Below, piece after piece: positions 45,216 to 54,239 of a DNA stretch of 64,000 bases. Each line of letters begins with the position of its first letter. Position 1 is the stretch's first letter. The notes below the pieces were generated by a model. The model was not told the origin of the DNA. It did no database searches and saw only the letters and a list, made by a program, of their open reading frames with translations. This DNA is from Methylomonas sp. (lineage in GTDB: Bacteria; Pseudomonadota; Gammaproteobacteria; Methylococcales; Methylomonadaceae). The stretch is from the NCBI RefSeq assembly GCF_023228165.1, contig NZ_JALOBS010000025.1, positions 5,274 to 69,273 on the forward strand. The letters run 5' to 3'. The position numbers and the translations under genes were made by a program.

Positions 45216-45875
45216 ATGAATACCGAGGAAACACTACAACTTAGCCAATTTTTACAGCAATTGGGTGAGGTTAAACTGCATGAAAAAGACAGCGAGGCGG
45301 AGCGATTGATTCAAGCGGCTGTTGCTAATCAACCGGATGCTGCGTATTTATTGGTACAGCGCTGTCTGTTGCAAAACCAGGCCTTGCAAACGGCGCAGAC
45401 GCAAATTGCCGAGCTGCGAAATCAGTTGCAGCAAAGAAGCACGGGCTCAACCTCGGGCGGGTTTTTAAATCATGACCCTTGGTCCACTCCGGCCAAACCT
45501 GCCGCGGGGGTGCCGGGCGCGGAGCATTACCGCGTTCCCAATGCCGCTAATCTTTCCGGACAGGACTTAATTAGGCAGGCGCCGCCAGCGTCCGGGGCTG
45601 GGTTCGGCTCCGGCTTTTTGGGCAATGTCGCCACTACGGCAGCGGGTGTGGTGGCTGGATCGTTTTTGTTTCAGGGTATCGAAAATCTGTTGGGGCATCA
45701 GCAAGCCGCCGCCGGCTGGGGACAGCAAGCCGCTGGCGATCAGCAGCCGGAACAGACTGTGATCAATAATTATTACGGCGATAACGAAGAACAGTTGGCC
45801 GATAACGGTGACAGCAATGATTATCTGGCCAGCAGCGATGACTATTACGACGATGGCGATTCCGATTGGGGTTGA
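45216..45875 (+). CDS. DUF2076 family protein
   Basis: 219 aa. The N-terminal helical part (TEETLQLSQFLQQLGEV, AAYLLVQRCLLQNQALQTAQ) and the glycine-rich middle (GFGSGFLGNVATTAAGVVAGSFLFQGIENLLG) are the family pattern; the C-terminal part is very acidic (DDYYDDGDSDWG). DUF2076 proteins carry a single hydrophobic Gly-rich segment and are of unknown function; they are sometimes described as periplasmic ligand-binding sensors. The ATG at 45216 follows GGAGTTGACTGA. Confidence 0.85.
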   Translation: MNTEETLQLSQFLQQLGEVKLHEKDSEAERLIQAAVANQPDAAYLLVQRCLLQNQALQTAQTQIAELRNQLQQRSTGSTSGGFLNHDPWSTPAKPAAGVPGAEHYRVPNAANLSGQDLIRQAPPASGAGFGSGFLGNVATTAAGVVAGSFLFQGIENLLGHQQAAAGWGQQAAGDQQPEQTVINNYYGDNEEQLADNGDSNDYLASSDDYYDDGDSDWG

Positions 45876-45882
45876 CCCTATC

Positions 45883-45917
45883 CAGTGGATTGGCGGGTAA
45901 TAGCTGCCAATCCACTG
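45883..45917. promoter_or_regulatory. 12-bp perfect hairpin after the DUF2076 gene
   Basis: CAGTGGATTGGC (45883-45894), an 11-base loop, GCCAATCCACTG (45906-45917). It starts 8 bp after the DUF2076 stop and lies 63 bp before the next small frame. No T-tract follows, so it may be an mRNA processing or attenuation structure. Confidence 0.5.
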
Positions 45918-45980
45918 CTGCTTGAATCGGTTTGAACGTGTCATTCATATACCCGGCCGGCAATGATTCGGAGTAAGACC

Positions 45981-46088
45981 ATGCCTATTTTACTTTTATT
46001 GTTTGTCGCGGTTGCTGTTCTCAATCGTCAATTCGCCGACAAAGCATTCCTCGGCCAAGATAAACTTATCCAATCTCGCTTACCATGA
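45981..46088 (+). CDS. 35-aa hydrophobic small protein coupled to the alpha/beta hydrolase
   Basis: ATG at 45981 with GGAG seven bases upstream, encoding MPILLLLFVAVAVLNRQF and a polar tail, stop TGA at 46086-46088 overlapping the ATG (46085) of the next gene as ATGA. The ribosome site, hydrophobic N terminus and overlap support a real translated frame, either a small membrane peptide or a leader that couples translation. No homologue recognised. Confidence 0.5.
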   Translation: MPILLLLFVAVAVLNRQFADKAFLGQDKLIQSRLP

Positions 46089-46957
46089 AATGGCCGTGGC
46101 ATGCCGGCTGGATCTTGATACTAGGCTGCCTAATCTGGATTGTTATCGGACTCAAGCCGATGCCAGTGAATTTCTTGCATTATCTGGTTTGGCGATGCAC
46201 AACTGCGGCGGCGAAGGAAACCGGCCATATCGAAACTCGCGGCGCTAAGATACGTTATCTGGTTTATGGCGAGGGGAAGCCGGTTTTGCTGTTGCATGGC
46301 GGATTGAGCAATAAACTCAGCTGGTTTTCGCAAATCCCCACGCTGGTGAACGCCGGCCGGCAAGTGGTGTTGATCGATACCCGTGGTCACGGCGAATCTA
46401 CCCCGGGTCATGCCGAGTTGAAATATGAAACCTTTGCGCATGACGCTTTGCAGGTACTGGACCGCTTGGGGATTCAGCGCACCGACATCGTCGGTTGGAG
46501 CGATGGCGGCATCATTGCGCTGTTATTGGGGTTGGAGGCGCCGCAACGCGTGGACAGGATCGTAGCCATTAGCGCCAATTTTCATCCCTCCGGTTTGCTG
46601 ATTGAGCAACAGGGGCAGGCAACGCGACTCGACAATCGGGTATGGCGTAACCCGTTGTTCGAAGCATTGCGTAGTTGGTGGTCGGGGGCTTACGAACGTC
46701 ATGCCGGGCTGCAAGCGCAGCTCAACCGCATATGGCGTAGCGAACCGCGACTGAGCCGTGACGATTTAAAAGCGATCGGCGCGCCTACCCTGGTGATAGC
46801 GGGCGAAAACGATATTATCGATTTACCGCATTCCGGTGAATTGGCGCAAAGCTTGGCTAATGGACGGTTGGAAATTATTTTGGGGGCGGGACATGCCGCG
46901 CCGGTTACCCATGCCGATCAAGTCAACGCTCTGATTGCCGGTTTTTTGCAGCTGTAA
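46085..46957 (+). CDS. membrane-anchored alpha/beta hydrolase
   Basis: 290 aa. An N-terminal membrane segment (about 7-25, HAGWILILGCLIWIVIGL) anchors it, catalytic domain probably periplasmic. Alpha/beta hydrolase features: oxyanion HGGLSN (about 75), DTRGHGES (about 98), nucleophile elbow GWSDGG (Ser about 139), acid in AGENDIIDL, and His in GAGHAAPV. The substrate is unknown. It is followed after about 16 bp by the AcvB/VirJ-like gene, a second hydrolase, and further on by mprF, so a role in lipid or aminoacyl-lipid turnover is plausible but inferred. Confidence 0.88.
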   Translation: MKWPWHAGWILILGCLIWIVIGLKPMPVNFLHYLVWRCTTAAAKETGHIETRGAKIRYLVYGEGKPVLLLHGGLSNKLSWFSQIPTLVNAGRQVVLIDTRGHGESTPGHAELKYETFAHDALQVLDRLGIQRTDIVGWSDGGIIALLLGLEAPQRVDRIVAISANFHPSGLLIEQQGQATRLDNRVWRNPLFEALRSWWSGAYERHAGLQAQLNRIWRSEPRLSRDDLKAIGAPTLVIAGENDIIDLPHSGELAQSLANGRLEIILGAGHAAPVTHADQVNALIAGFLQL

Positions 46958-46973
46958 TCATGGAGACATACGC

Positions 46974-48326
46974 GTGGCGTTGAAAATTACCGGGCGTTCT
47001 CTACTGATTATCGGTCTGCTGATTGCGGGATTGGCGGTGTTTTTGCCGCTCAAGCGGCCCATTATGCATGGCCAACTCGACAGCGATACCTTGGGCAAAG
47101 TGGTTACGGCAGCGCCGTTATGGGGTTCTCGTGGCCTGACAGTGGTATTTGCCGACCCACAAAAATTCAACTTTAAACAATTGAGGCAACGACTGGCCGA
47201 ATTGGGGTTGACGGCCGCCATTATCGATAGTCGGGACTTTCTGGCGCACTATACCGATGAGACTGAGCTGTGCCTGAGCGGTGACCTTATCGGTAACGCT
47301 TTGCAGGCATTAACAAAGCAGTTGTCATTGTCTTCGTCGCAACGGCTGTGGGTGGCGGGTATCGGCGAAGCTGGTTTAATCCCGTTTCTCAATGCGTTAT
47401 CCGCCACCGATGACAATGTCAGTAACCTTTCAATAGGTTTTTCCGTCAAACTACCCGTTGATTTGAATCTATGTCCGCCCCTGCTCAGTCAACAGCAGGG
47501 GCAAGACCAAATTCTAGTGTCGGCTCCGGAAATCGAAGGCAGTTGGCTTACGGTTTGGAGCGATCAGCCGGACGATAAAACCGGCGTGTTCATACGTAAT
47601 TTGGCCAATATCGACACCCGTATAGCGCCATATGGCACGCCGCTGGATGAACTGTTGCTGGATGAATTAAATACGGCTAGCGGCCATAACGATAAAGCGG
47701 TTCCGCCGTTGCCTGTGGTGGAGGTGCCGAGCAGTCAAGCCCAACAGACCGCGACGCTGTTTTATTCCGGCGACGGCGGCTGGCGCGATCTGGATAGAAC
47801 GGTAGCGGAGGACATGGCCGCGCAGAATTATCCCGTGGTTGGCGTGGATGTATTACGCTATTTCTGGCAACACAAAACCCCGGAGCAGGCTGCCGTCGAT
47901 TTGTCCGCCACCATGGCTTTTTACCGCAAGCAGTGGGGCGTCAAATCGTTTGTGTTGGCCGGTTATTCATTTGGTGCCGATATTTTGCCCGCTATTTATA
48001 ACCGTTTGCCGGTTGAGAATCAGGACAGCGTGAAGTTGCTGGTGTTGCTGGCACTGGCCGAGCATGCCGATTTTGAAATCCACGTGTCGGGCTGGTTAGG
48101 GGAAAAAGGCGGCGAACTGGCCATATCGCCGGAACTGTCGAAAATACCCCGACAAAAAGTGTTGTGTGTCTATGGCGTGGACGAAAAAGCCGAAAGCGCC
48201 TGTACGACATTGCAAAATAGCGAAGCTACTGTTTTGGAATTATCCGGCGGTCATCATTTCGATCAAAACTATCCTAAATTGACGGGAGAGATTTTGAACG
48301 TATACCGGCGGCACGGCATTGATTGA
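46974..48326 (+). CDS. acvB: AcvB/VirJ-like serine hydrolase, candidate lysyl-phosphatidylglycerol hydrolase
   Basis: 450 aa from the GTG at 46974, which has GGAG at proper distance; an upstream extension within the previous gene is not supported. It begins with a membrane segment/signal (about 8-30). The C-terminal VirJ domain (about 255-450) is plain: LFYSGDGGWRDLDRTVAE, GVDVLRYFWQHKTPEQ, nucleophile LAGYSFGAD (Ser about 331), ending with SGGHHFDQNYP. In Agrobacterium AcvB hydrolyses periplasmic lysyl-phosphatidylglycerol and is encoded with its synthase. Here mprF lies 1.4 kb downstream on the same strand, which fits the same pair of opposing activities. Confidence 0.85.
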   Translation: MALKITGRSLLIIGLLIAGLAVFLPLKRPIMHGQLDSDTLGKVVTAAPLWGSRGLTVVFADPQKFNFKQLRQRLAELGLTAAIIDSRDFLAHYTDETELCLSGDLIGNALQALTKQLSLSSSQRLWVAGIGEAGLIPFLNALSATDDNVSNLSIGFSVKLPVDLNLCPPLLSQQQGQDQILVSAPEIEGSWLTVWSDQPDDKTGVFIRNLANIDTRIAPYGTPLDELLLDELNTASGHNDKAVPPLPVVEVPSSQAQQTATLFYSGDGGWRDLDRTVAEDMAAQNYPVVGVDVLRYFWQHKTPEQAAVDLSATMAFYRKQWGVKSFVLAGYSFGADILPAIYNRLPVENQDSVKLLVLLALAEHADFEIHVSGWLGEKGGELAISPELSKIPRQKVLCVYGVDEKAESACTTLQNSEATVLELSGGHHFDQNYPKLTGEILNVYRRHGID

Positions 48327-48344
48327 TCACCTCGACTAGACATT

Positions 48345-49377
48345 ATGTTGCTGCTTATTTTGTTTATCGCTTCGTGCGTGGCTTTGTCCATCAGTGCCGT
48401 CTGTGGCGGCGGGGCGGGTTTAGTACTCATCCCGACCCTGGGTTTTGTCTTGCCGGTTACGCTAGTGCCAACCGCATTGACCATAGGCACGGCCGGCAGC
48501 GCATTTTGCAGATTCTGGCTGTTTTATCAGGCTATCCGCTGGGATATTTTTAAATTGTTTCTGTCCACGGCATTATTGGGCGTTTTTATCGGCACCTGGT
48601 TGTTGAGTTACCTGGACCCGGTTTATCTTGAGTTATGCATGAGTGTGTTTTTGGTTGCCAATCTCACCCAGTTGATAGGCGGGTCAAAATCAACCGCCGG
48701 CCAGTGCTTTTTGCCTGCCCGGCTGTTAAGGCTGAAGGGCTTTTTAGCCGGGTTTATTTCCGGCTTAACCGGTGCGGTGGGGTGCTGTTTAATCGATTTT
48801 ATTTTCGTTTTGGTTTGAGCAATCAGGAAATCGTGGCTACGCGGGCCGCCAATGAAGCCTTATTACACTTGTCAAATATATACGTCCACTTGGGCTTGTT
48901 GACGATGCAGTCGTTACAGATAGATCTTATCGTGGCTTTGGCGGTGTTACTGTCGTCCCGAGCGATGAAAGCGCTGCTGCCCAAACTTTCCAAAACCTTA
49001 TTTGTCCGCTTCGGTTATGGGGCGATGGTTGTAGCCGGGGTTTTGATGTTCAACAGCGCGGTTGTGCAGATCAAAATAGTCCATCATCCTGATATTAGGG
49101 TACAGCAATTGGCTAAGGGCTTGGATGCCTCCTGGTCATGGGATGCATTGATCTATTCCCTGGAATTTAAATACGCCGAAGGTTTGGAGTTTGAAAAAGT
49201 GGTGCCTTTTTCGCGTTATCGGCCGATGAACAGGCATTTGTGCATGCGCAACAGGCGCTTTATACCAAGGTGATAATCGAAAAGGTGTATACGCTGACTT
49301 CACAATCTTACGAAGCTTATTACTGTGATGAAAAAGACCGTTTGATAAACAAGGTCAAATTCAATTTCCTGCGCTAA
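48345..49377 (+). pseudogene. TauE/SafE (TSUP) family permease with two frameshifts
   Basis: Frame one (from ATG 48345) encodes several TMs with the TSUP signature SISAVCGGGAGLVLIPTLGF and ends prematurely after GFISGLTGAVG. Sequence continues in a second frame from about 48783 (VLFNRFYFRFGLSNQEIVAT, RAANEALLH) and in a third from about 49211 (FFALSADEQAFVHAQ, to FNFLR) with stop at 49375-49377. Breaks fall at a run of four G (48779-48782) and a run of five T (49207-49211); single-base indels there restore one frame. Read through, it is a sulfite/anion-type exporter with an unusual soluble C-terminal extension. Confidence 0.8.
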
Positions 49378-49436
49378 CAAGATACTGCCCAGGTTTGATT
49401 ATCAGCCCTGAAACGCACTCAAAAAGGAATGCCGTT

Positions 49437-49755
49437 GTGACATTAAATTACCGTTTAAGTAGATTAAAAGTCGGTGGGTTCGAAGTCATCAGGCCCACGC
49501 GGCACGATGTATATATTTTTGCCGGCTGGATAGTGTCATTATTGCCGGCGCTCGGCATTTTCTTACCCGGGGTGACCGGTTTGGATGTTCCGTTTGTCGG
49601 ATATTTTTCCGAGGCTTTGTCTGGTTTTGGCGACCTATATGGAACATGATATCGGTGTTGTCATTGCCATTTCGGTCATGATGCTGTGCTTGTCTGGCTA
49701 TCCGGCTAAAGCAGCTGTCGAGATGGCCGGCGCAAACGAAACCGACCTGAGCTGA
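49437..49755 (+). pseudogene. small two-TM protein, frame apparently broken
   Basis: A GTG at 49437 with AAGGA upstream opens a frame with one hydrophobic segment (IFAGWIVSLLPALGIFLPG) that ends at about 49649. Another frame overlapping it (MEHDIGVVIAISVMMLCL, from about 49639) provides a second hydrophobic segment and stops at 49753-49755, ten bases before mprF. They are either two tiny proteins or one small membrane protein split by a frameshift near 49605. No homologue recognised. Confidence 0.35.
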
Positions 49756-49765
49756 AACATTCAAC

Positions 49766-52348
49766 ATGACCCAAGAGTCCCTGAGTCGTCACATTCAGAA
49801 AATTGCGCAGTTCCTGCCGATGCTGTTGTTTGCCTGCGCGCTTTATATGGTGCATCAGCAACTGAAACAGTACGATTTGAGCGAAATTCTGGCTTCGCTG
49901 CAGAATACCCGGCTGGATGTCATTAGCGCCGCCGTGTTGTTAATGCTGCTGAATTATCTGGTGTTGGCCGGTTACGACTGGCTGGCACTGCGGTTTACCG
50001 GGCATGGCAATATTCCCTTGCCCAAAATGATCGCCGCGGCCCTGTTGAGTTATGCCATCAGTAATAACACCGGACACGCCTGGGCGGCCGGTGGATCGAT
50101 TCGTTACCGGTTTTATGCCAAGTGGGGCGTACCGGGCTGGGATATTTTAAAAATCTCGTTTTTCCAGGCCGTTACTTATTTGCTGGGCGCACTCACTCTG
50201 GGCTTGGTCGGCAGCGTGTTGCTACCTTATTACCTGACTCGCGCCGAACAAGATCCGCCTGCCATTCATTGGGTCAGTCTGCTGTGCGGCGCCGCTTTGA
50301 TCGGTTACTGGGCGGCGGTATTTTTATGGCGAAAACCGTTATTGATCAAAGGTTTTGAAGTGTATTTGCCAACCCCGAGCATGACGGTCTGGCAGACGCT
50401 GGTGTCCAGTGTCGATGTGGTGTTGTCGTCGTTAGTCCTGTGGCTGTTGTTGAAGGGGCAAATCGATATCGATTTTGGCGCTTTCTTAGTGGTGTTTGTG
50501 GTAGCTCAGGTGATCGGCGTGTTCAGCCAGGTGCCAGGCGGTATCGGGGTGTTTGAAAGTGCATTTTTGTGGTTGATGTCGGATATCGAGGCCAGCGATC
50601 AGCATTTGATCTTGATCGGCGCCTTATTATTGTATCGGCTGATTTATTATTTCGTGCCTTTGCTGCTGGCCGGCAGTGGCTTGCTGAGTTATGAAGTTTA
50701 TAGCCGTCGGCATTTGCTGATTGAAGGCAGTGCGGTGGCGGGGCGGATGCTATCCGCCATCGTGCCGCAACTTTATTCGTTGTTGTTGCTATTGGCTGGC
50801 GGTATGTTATTGGTTTCCGGGGCTATTCCGGCTAATGCCGATGCACTGAGCTGGTTAAGTGATTTTTTGCCCTTGCCGGTGATCGAAATATCGCATATGG
50901 CCGGTAGTTTGATAGGCTTGCTGTTGCTGTTTTTGGCCCGAGGCATTCACCTCAAAATCGATGTGGCTTGGCAGGGTAGCATGTTGTTAATCGGACTGGG
51001 GATTTTTGCCTCGCTATTTAAAGGGCTCGAGTGGCGCGCGGCCTTATTGTTATTAAGTATTATGCTATTGCTATTACCGACCCGCGCTCATTTTCAACGG
51101 CATTCGTCGTTGTTGCGGATGGCGTTTTCCAAATCCTGGCTAGCCACTACTATGATGGTGTTGGGCGGGTGTTTGTGGTTGGGTTATTTTGCGCATCGTA
51201 ATCTCGAATATGCCAACGAACTGTGGTGGCAATTTTCCTATGACGGCAGCGCGCCAAGATTTTTGCGAGCCTGGTTGCTGTTGGCAATCGTGATAGTCTG
51301 TTACGGTTTGTGGCGGGTGCTAAGTATTGCCGCACCGTATCCCTTCGTCAAGCCTTCGGCAACCGAACTGGATCAGGCTCAATGCTTATTGAGCCACGCA
51401 GAGCATACCCAAGGTTTTTTGGCCTTGCTGGGCGATAAATGTTTGTTCTGGAATCCCGAGCATACCGCTTTCGTGATGTTTGCCACGACACCGCAATTCT
51501 GGATTGCCATGGGCGACCCGGTCGGCGATGCTGCGGCCATGGAAAATTTGTTGTACCGGTTTCAGGAGCAGGCCGACCAATTTGGGGCGAAAATCGTATT
51601 TTATCAGGTCAGCCCACAGTGTTTGCCGCTTTATCTGGATTTGGGTTTATCTTTTTTTAAACTCGGCGAAGAAGCGCGAGTGGATTTAAGCCAATTTAGT
51701 TTGCAGGGCAAGTTACGGGAGACTCAACGCGGCGCAATTAATAAGTTTGGCAAACTGGGCTATGAATTTGAAATACTCTCAGGAACCGCTGTGAAGCAGG
51801 CTATGCCGACGTTGCGACAGATTTCGGCTGCCTGGGTTATGCAGAAAAATACCCGGGAAAAAGGCTTCTCGCTGGGTTTTTTTAATGAAGACTATTTATT
51901 ACGCACCGGGATTGCCGTGGTAAAAGACCCGGCAGGCCGGATCAAGGCCTTTGCCAATCTTTGGCAAACCGCGGGTCGACAGGAATTGTCCATGGATTTG
52001 ATGCGTTACGACCCCGATAGCCCCAAAGGTATCATGGACTTTTTGTTTGCCGAACTAATGTTATGGGGAAAGGCTGAAAGCTACCAGTGGTTTTCGCTAG
52101 GCATGGCACCGTTGGCAGGCCTGGAGCGGCGGCCCTTGTCGCCTATCTGGCATAAGGTCGGCGCCGCTATTTTTGAGATGGGCGATCGGTTTTACAACTT
52201 TGAAGGTTTGTATGACTACAAGGCCAAGTTCGCCCCGCAGTGGCAGCCGCGTTATCTGGCTGCTCCGGCGGGTTTGTCCGTGCCGTTTATCCTGATGAGC
52301 ATCACGCGGCTGATTTCAGGCGGCTGGCAGGGTGTTTTCAGCAAATAG
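49766..52348 (+). CDS. mprF: MprF: lysylphosphatidylglycerol synthase and flippase
   Basis: 860 aa, full length. Residues about 15-510 contain the flippase part with some fourteen TM helices, including conserved SNNTGHAWAAGGSIRYRFY and QVPGGIGVFESAFL. Residues about 540-840 form the cytoplasmic aminoacyl-transferase (DUF2156) domain: FLALLGDKCLFW, FVMFATTPQFWIAMGDPVG, LGEEARVDLSQF and WFSLGMAPLAGLERR. It transfers lysine (or alanine) from aminoacyl-tRNA to phosphatidylglycerol and moves the product outward, lowering surface negative charge and raising resistance to cationic peptides. The amino acid cannot be read from sequence; linkage to acvB favours lysine. Confidence 0.95.
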   Translation: MTQESLSRHIQKIAQFLPMLLFACALYMVHQQLKQYDLSEILASLQNTRLDVISAAVLLMLLNYLVLAGYDWLALRFTGHGNIPLPKMIAAALLSYAISNNTGHAWAAGGSIRYRFYAKWGVPGWDILKISFFQAVTYLLGALTLGLVGSVLLPYYLTRAEQDPPAIHWVSLLCGAALIGYWAAVFLWRKPLLIKGFEVYLPTPSMTVWQTLVSSVDVVLSSLVLWLLLKGQIDIDFGAFLVVFVVAQVIGVFSQVPGGIGVFESAFLWLMSDIEASDQHLILIGALLLYRLIYYFVPLLLAGSGLLSYEVYSRRHLLIEGSAVAGRMLSAIVPQLYSLLLLLAGGMLLVSGAIPANADALSWLSDFLPLPVIEISHMAGSLIGLLLLFLARGIHLKIDVAWQGSMLLIGLGIFASLFKGLEWRAALLLLSIMLLLLPTRAHFQRHSSLLRMAFSKSWLATTMMVLGGCLWLGYFAHRNLEYANELWWQFSYDGSAPRFLRAWLLLAIVIVCYGLWRVLSIAAPYPFVKPSATELDQAQCLLSHAEHTQGFLALLGDKCLFWNPEHTAFVMFATTPQFWIAMGDPVGDAAAMENLLYRFQEQADQFGAKIVFYQVSPQCLPLYLDLGLSFFKLGEEARVDLSQFSLQGKLRETQRGAINKFGKLGYEFEILSGTAVKQAMPTLRQISAAWVMQKNTREKGFSLGFFNEDYLLRTGIAVVKDPAGRIKAFANLWQTAGRQELSMDLMRYDPDSPKGIMDFLFAELMLWGKAESYQWFSLGMAPLAGLERRPLSPIWHKVGAAIFEMGDRFYNFEGLYDYKAKFAPQWQPRYLAAPAGLSVPFILMSITRLISGGWQGVFSK

Positions 52349-52382
52349 TTTTTTTAAAGCCCTAATGCCCTGGGCATCTGCC

Positions 52383-53243
52383 ATGCAAATTGAATCTACA
52401 GTGTATAAAATCATAAAATGGCTTGACAAGTTCGATTCCAAGACTGTGCTTGGCTTGGTTTTTTGCCTGGAATTTTTGATCGCCTGGGGTGATTACATTA
52501 CCGGGCCGCTGGCGCCGTTCACGGCTTTTTTTTTGCTGCCGATTATCCTGTCCGCGTTTTTTCTGCGGAATTTCTGGGCCTATTTTTTTGCTGTGTTGTC
52601 GGCGATTGCCGTAATCCCCGTCATATCCCAATTGTTTGGTACATTCTCACTGTTGCCGATCATGCTCGGTTTTCTGTCCAGAATCCTTGTTTATCTGGCA
52701 TTTGCCTTTCTGGGGGTGAAATTAAGGCAATTAGTAAACGATTTAGATCGGTTAGCTAGCCAAGACACTTTAACAGCGGCTTCAAGAGGGGCTTTTTTTT
52801 ATGAATTCAGCACCGCTGAATTGGCCCGGTCTTTTCGTTCCAAATCTCCGCTTTGTCTGGTTTTCATCGATCTGGATAACTTTAAAGAGGTGAACGACAA
52901 ACACGGTCATCAAAAAGGTGATCAATTGCTGGTGGAAATAGCGGCCACTATCAAAGCCAATTTACGAGAAGGTGATATTTTAGGTCGCTTAGGTGGCGAT
53001 GAGTTTGCCATTTTGCTTGCGCAAACTTCACAGGAAGAAGCCAAAACCATTATGCGGCGTATGCAGGCAAGCCTATTGCGGGCGATTAGCCACTTTGAAT
53101 CCAGAGTCACGTTCAGTGTTGGCGTCGTGGCTTATCTGGCGGACAAGCCCGCCAGCATCGACGAGTTGGTTGCTTTGGCGGATGCCGCGATGTACGCCGT
53201 TAAAAAAACCACCAAAAATGCCATTCACTATGTTGTTGCTTGA
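52383..53243 (+). CDS. diguanylate cyclase with N-terminal membrane region
   Basis: 286 aa if started at the ATG at 52383 (MQIESTVYKIIKW); other in-frame starts exist at 52365 and at a GTG at 52332 inside mprF, and none has a clear ribosome site. Four TM helices (about 20-115, MASE-like) lead to a GGDEF domain (about 125-286) with active RLGGDEFAIL, an RxxD inhibitory site (REGD), and FIDLDNFKEVNDKHGH. It makes c-di-GMP. Its position right behind mprF suggests co-expression. Confidence 0.9.
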   Translation: MQIESTVYKIIKWLDKFDSKTVLGLVFCLEFLIAWGDYITGPLAPFTAFFLLPIILSAFFLRNFWAYFFAVLSAIAVIPVISQLFGTFSLLPIMLGFLSRILVYLAFAFLGVKLRQLVNDLDRLASQDTLTAASRGAFFYEFSTAELARSFRSKSPLCLVFIDLDNFKEVNDKHGHQKGDQLLVEIAATIKANLREGDILGRLGGDEFAILLAQTSQEEAKTIMRRMQASLLRAISHFESRVTFSVGVVAYLADKPASIDELVALADAAMYAVKKTTKNAIHYVVA

Positions 53244-53294
53244 TACTGCTTAGGTAATCGGGCTCTGATCATTTTAATTCCAACGGAGAAAGCC

Positions 53295-53768
53295 ATGTCC
53301 AATAAAATATCCTTATTCACTACCTTACTGGTTTGTTTGCTTGGCACGCATGCCAAAGCCGCCGAGGTGGTTGAGGTATCGTTTGATGCCTTGCCCGCGG
53401 CCGTTAAAAGTACCACGCTGGGTATTATTGACAAAACAAGTATCAGCAAAATATCGCAAGTTAATGACAACAACTTAATCCGCTTTGAGCTGGAAGCCGA
53501 CAAAACCGAGAACGATAAATCGGTTACCAAACTGGATCTAGTCATCGCAGCCAACGGCAAGTTGATGAAGCTGGCGAGGGAAGTGCCGTATTTCAGCTTG
53601 ACTTACCCACAGATGCAGCAGATAGAAAAACGCTACCCAGGGATTAAAGTCACCGAAGCCGAATCGGTGGATATTCATTTCTTTGATGTGGTGGGTGATA
53701 TGGCGGGTAAGCCGATAAAATTCCGGCTCTATGAAGACGGCTTAATTGAAGATCAATCCAAACCGTAG
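53295..53768 (+). CDS. exported PepSY-like small protein
   Basis: 157 aa with signal peptide (MSNKISLFTTLLVCLLGTHAKAAE). Two alpha-beta units are visible: VSFDALPAAVKSTTLG with strands (KLDLVIAANGKLMKL), then YPQMQQIEKRYPGIKV and KPIKFRLYEDGLIED, the helix-strand style of PepSY/BLIP-like domains. A ribosome site (CGGAGAAAG) precedes the ATG. Length and layout resemble the protein at 44697 although sequence identity looks low. Function unknown. Confidence 0.75.
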   Translation: MSNKISLFTTLLVCLLGTHAKAAEVVEVSFDALPAAVKSTTLGIIDKTSISKISQVNDNNLIRFELEADKTENDKSVTKLDLVIAANGKLMKLAREVPYFSLTYPQMQQIEKRYPGIKVTEAESVDIHFFDVVGDMAGKPIKFRLYEDGLIEDQSKP

Positions 53769-53778
53769 GAGGCATCCG

Positions 53779-54129
53779 ATGTCCGGGCATAACAACTCGC
53801 ATCTGCTGGTGAAAATCCTACTGCTAGGTGGTGTACTGGCGGCACTGGTTTATCTGTTTCATCCCGATGTAGGTCAATTTAATCTGATGATCAACGGTCG
53901 GCCGGTGGCCGAGCCATTGTTCCGGCTGGCTGCCATTCCGGCGCTGCTGCTGGTGATGCTGTTCATCGGCATACTCAGTGCGCTGGCGATGTTGGGGGTG
54001 GGGATGCTGATGTTTATTGGCGTACTGGGATTTGCCCTGCTGGGAATTTTGATCGTTGCGCCTTATTTTTGGCCGGTATTGTTGCTGTTTTTAATGCTGC
54101 TTTTGATCCTGTCGCCAAATAGTCGCTAA
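53779..54129 (+). CDS. small inner-membrane protein
   Basis: 116 aa from the ATG at 53779, selected because AGGAGG lies seven bases upstream. Three hydrophobic segments (about 10-27, 49-83 and 86-110) dominate; the central one is long and Gly/Leu/Met-rich (LLVMLFIGILSALAMLGVGM). No known family. The start is 11 bp after the upstream PepSY-like stop, so the two should be co-translated. Confidence 0.7.
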   Translation: MSGHNNSHLLVKILLLGGVLAALVYLFHPDVGQFNLMINGRPVAEPLFRLAAIPALLLVMLFIGILSALAMLGVGMLMFIGVLGFALLGILIVAPYFWPVLLLFLMLLLILSPNSR

Positions 54130-54239
54130 TCCTGCCGGGGGATGTGTATTTCCGTAACTCGGCGGATTAGTTAATTCATTACCTATGGCACTCCGCGCAG
54201 CACGTATAATTGTCGCATGCAAATAGATCAAACCGCCGC

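Noticed and set aside
48779..48782. Programmed ribosomal frameshift in the TSUP gene
   Set aside because: No slippery heptamer with a downstream structure is evident, and a second, independent shift follows.
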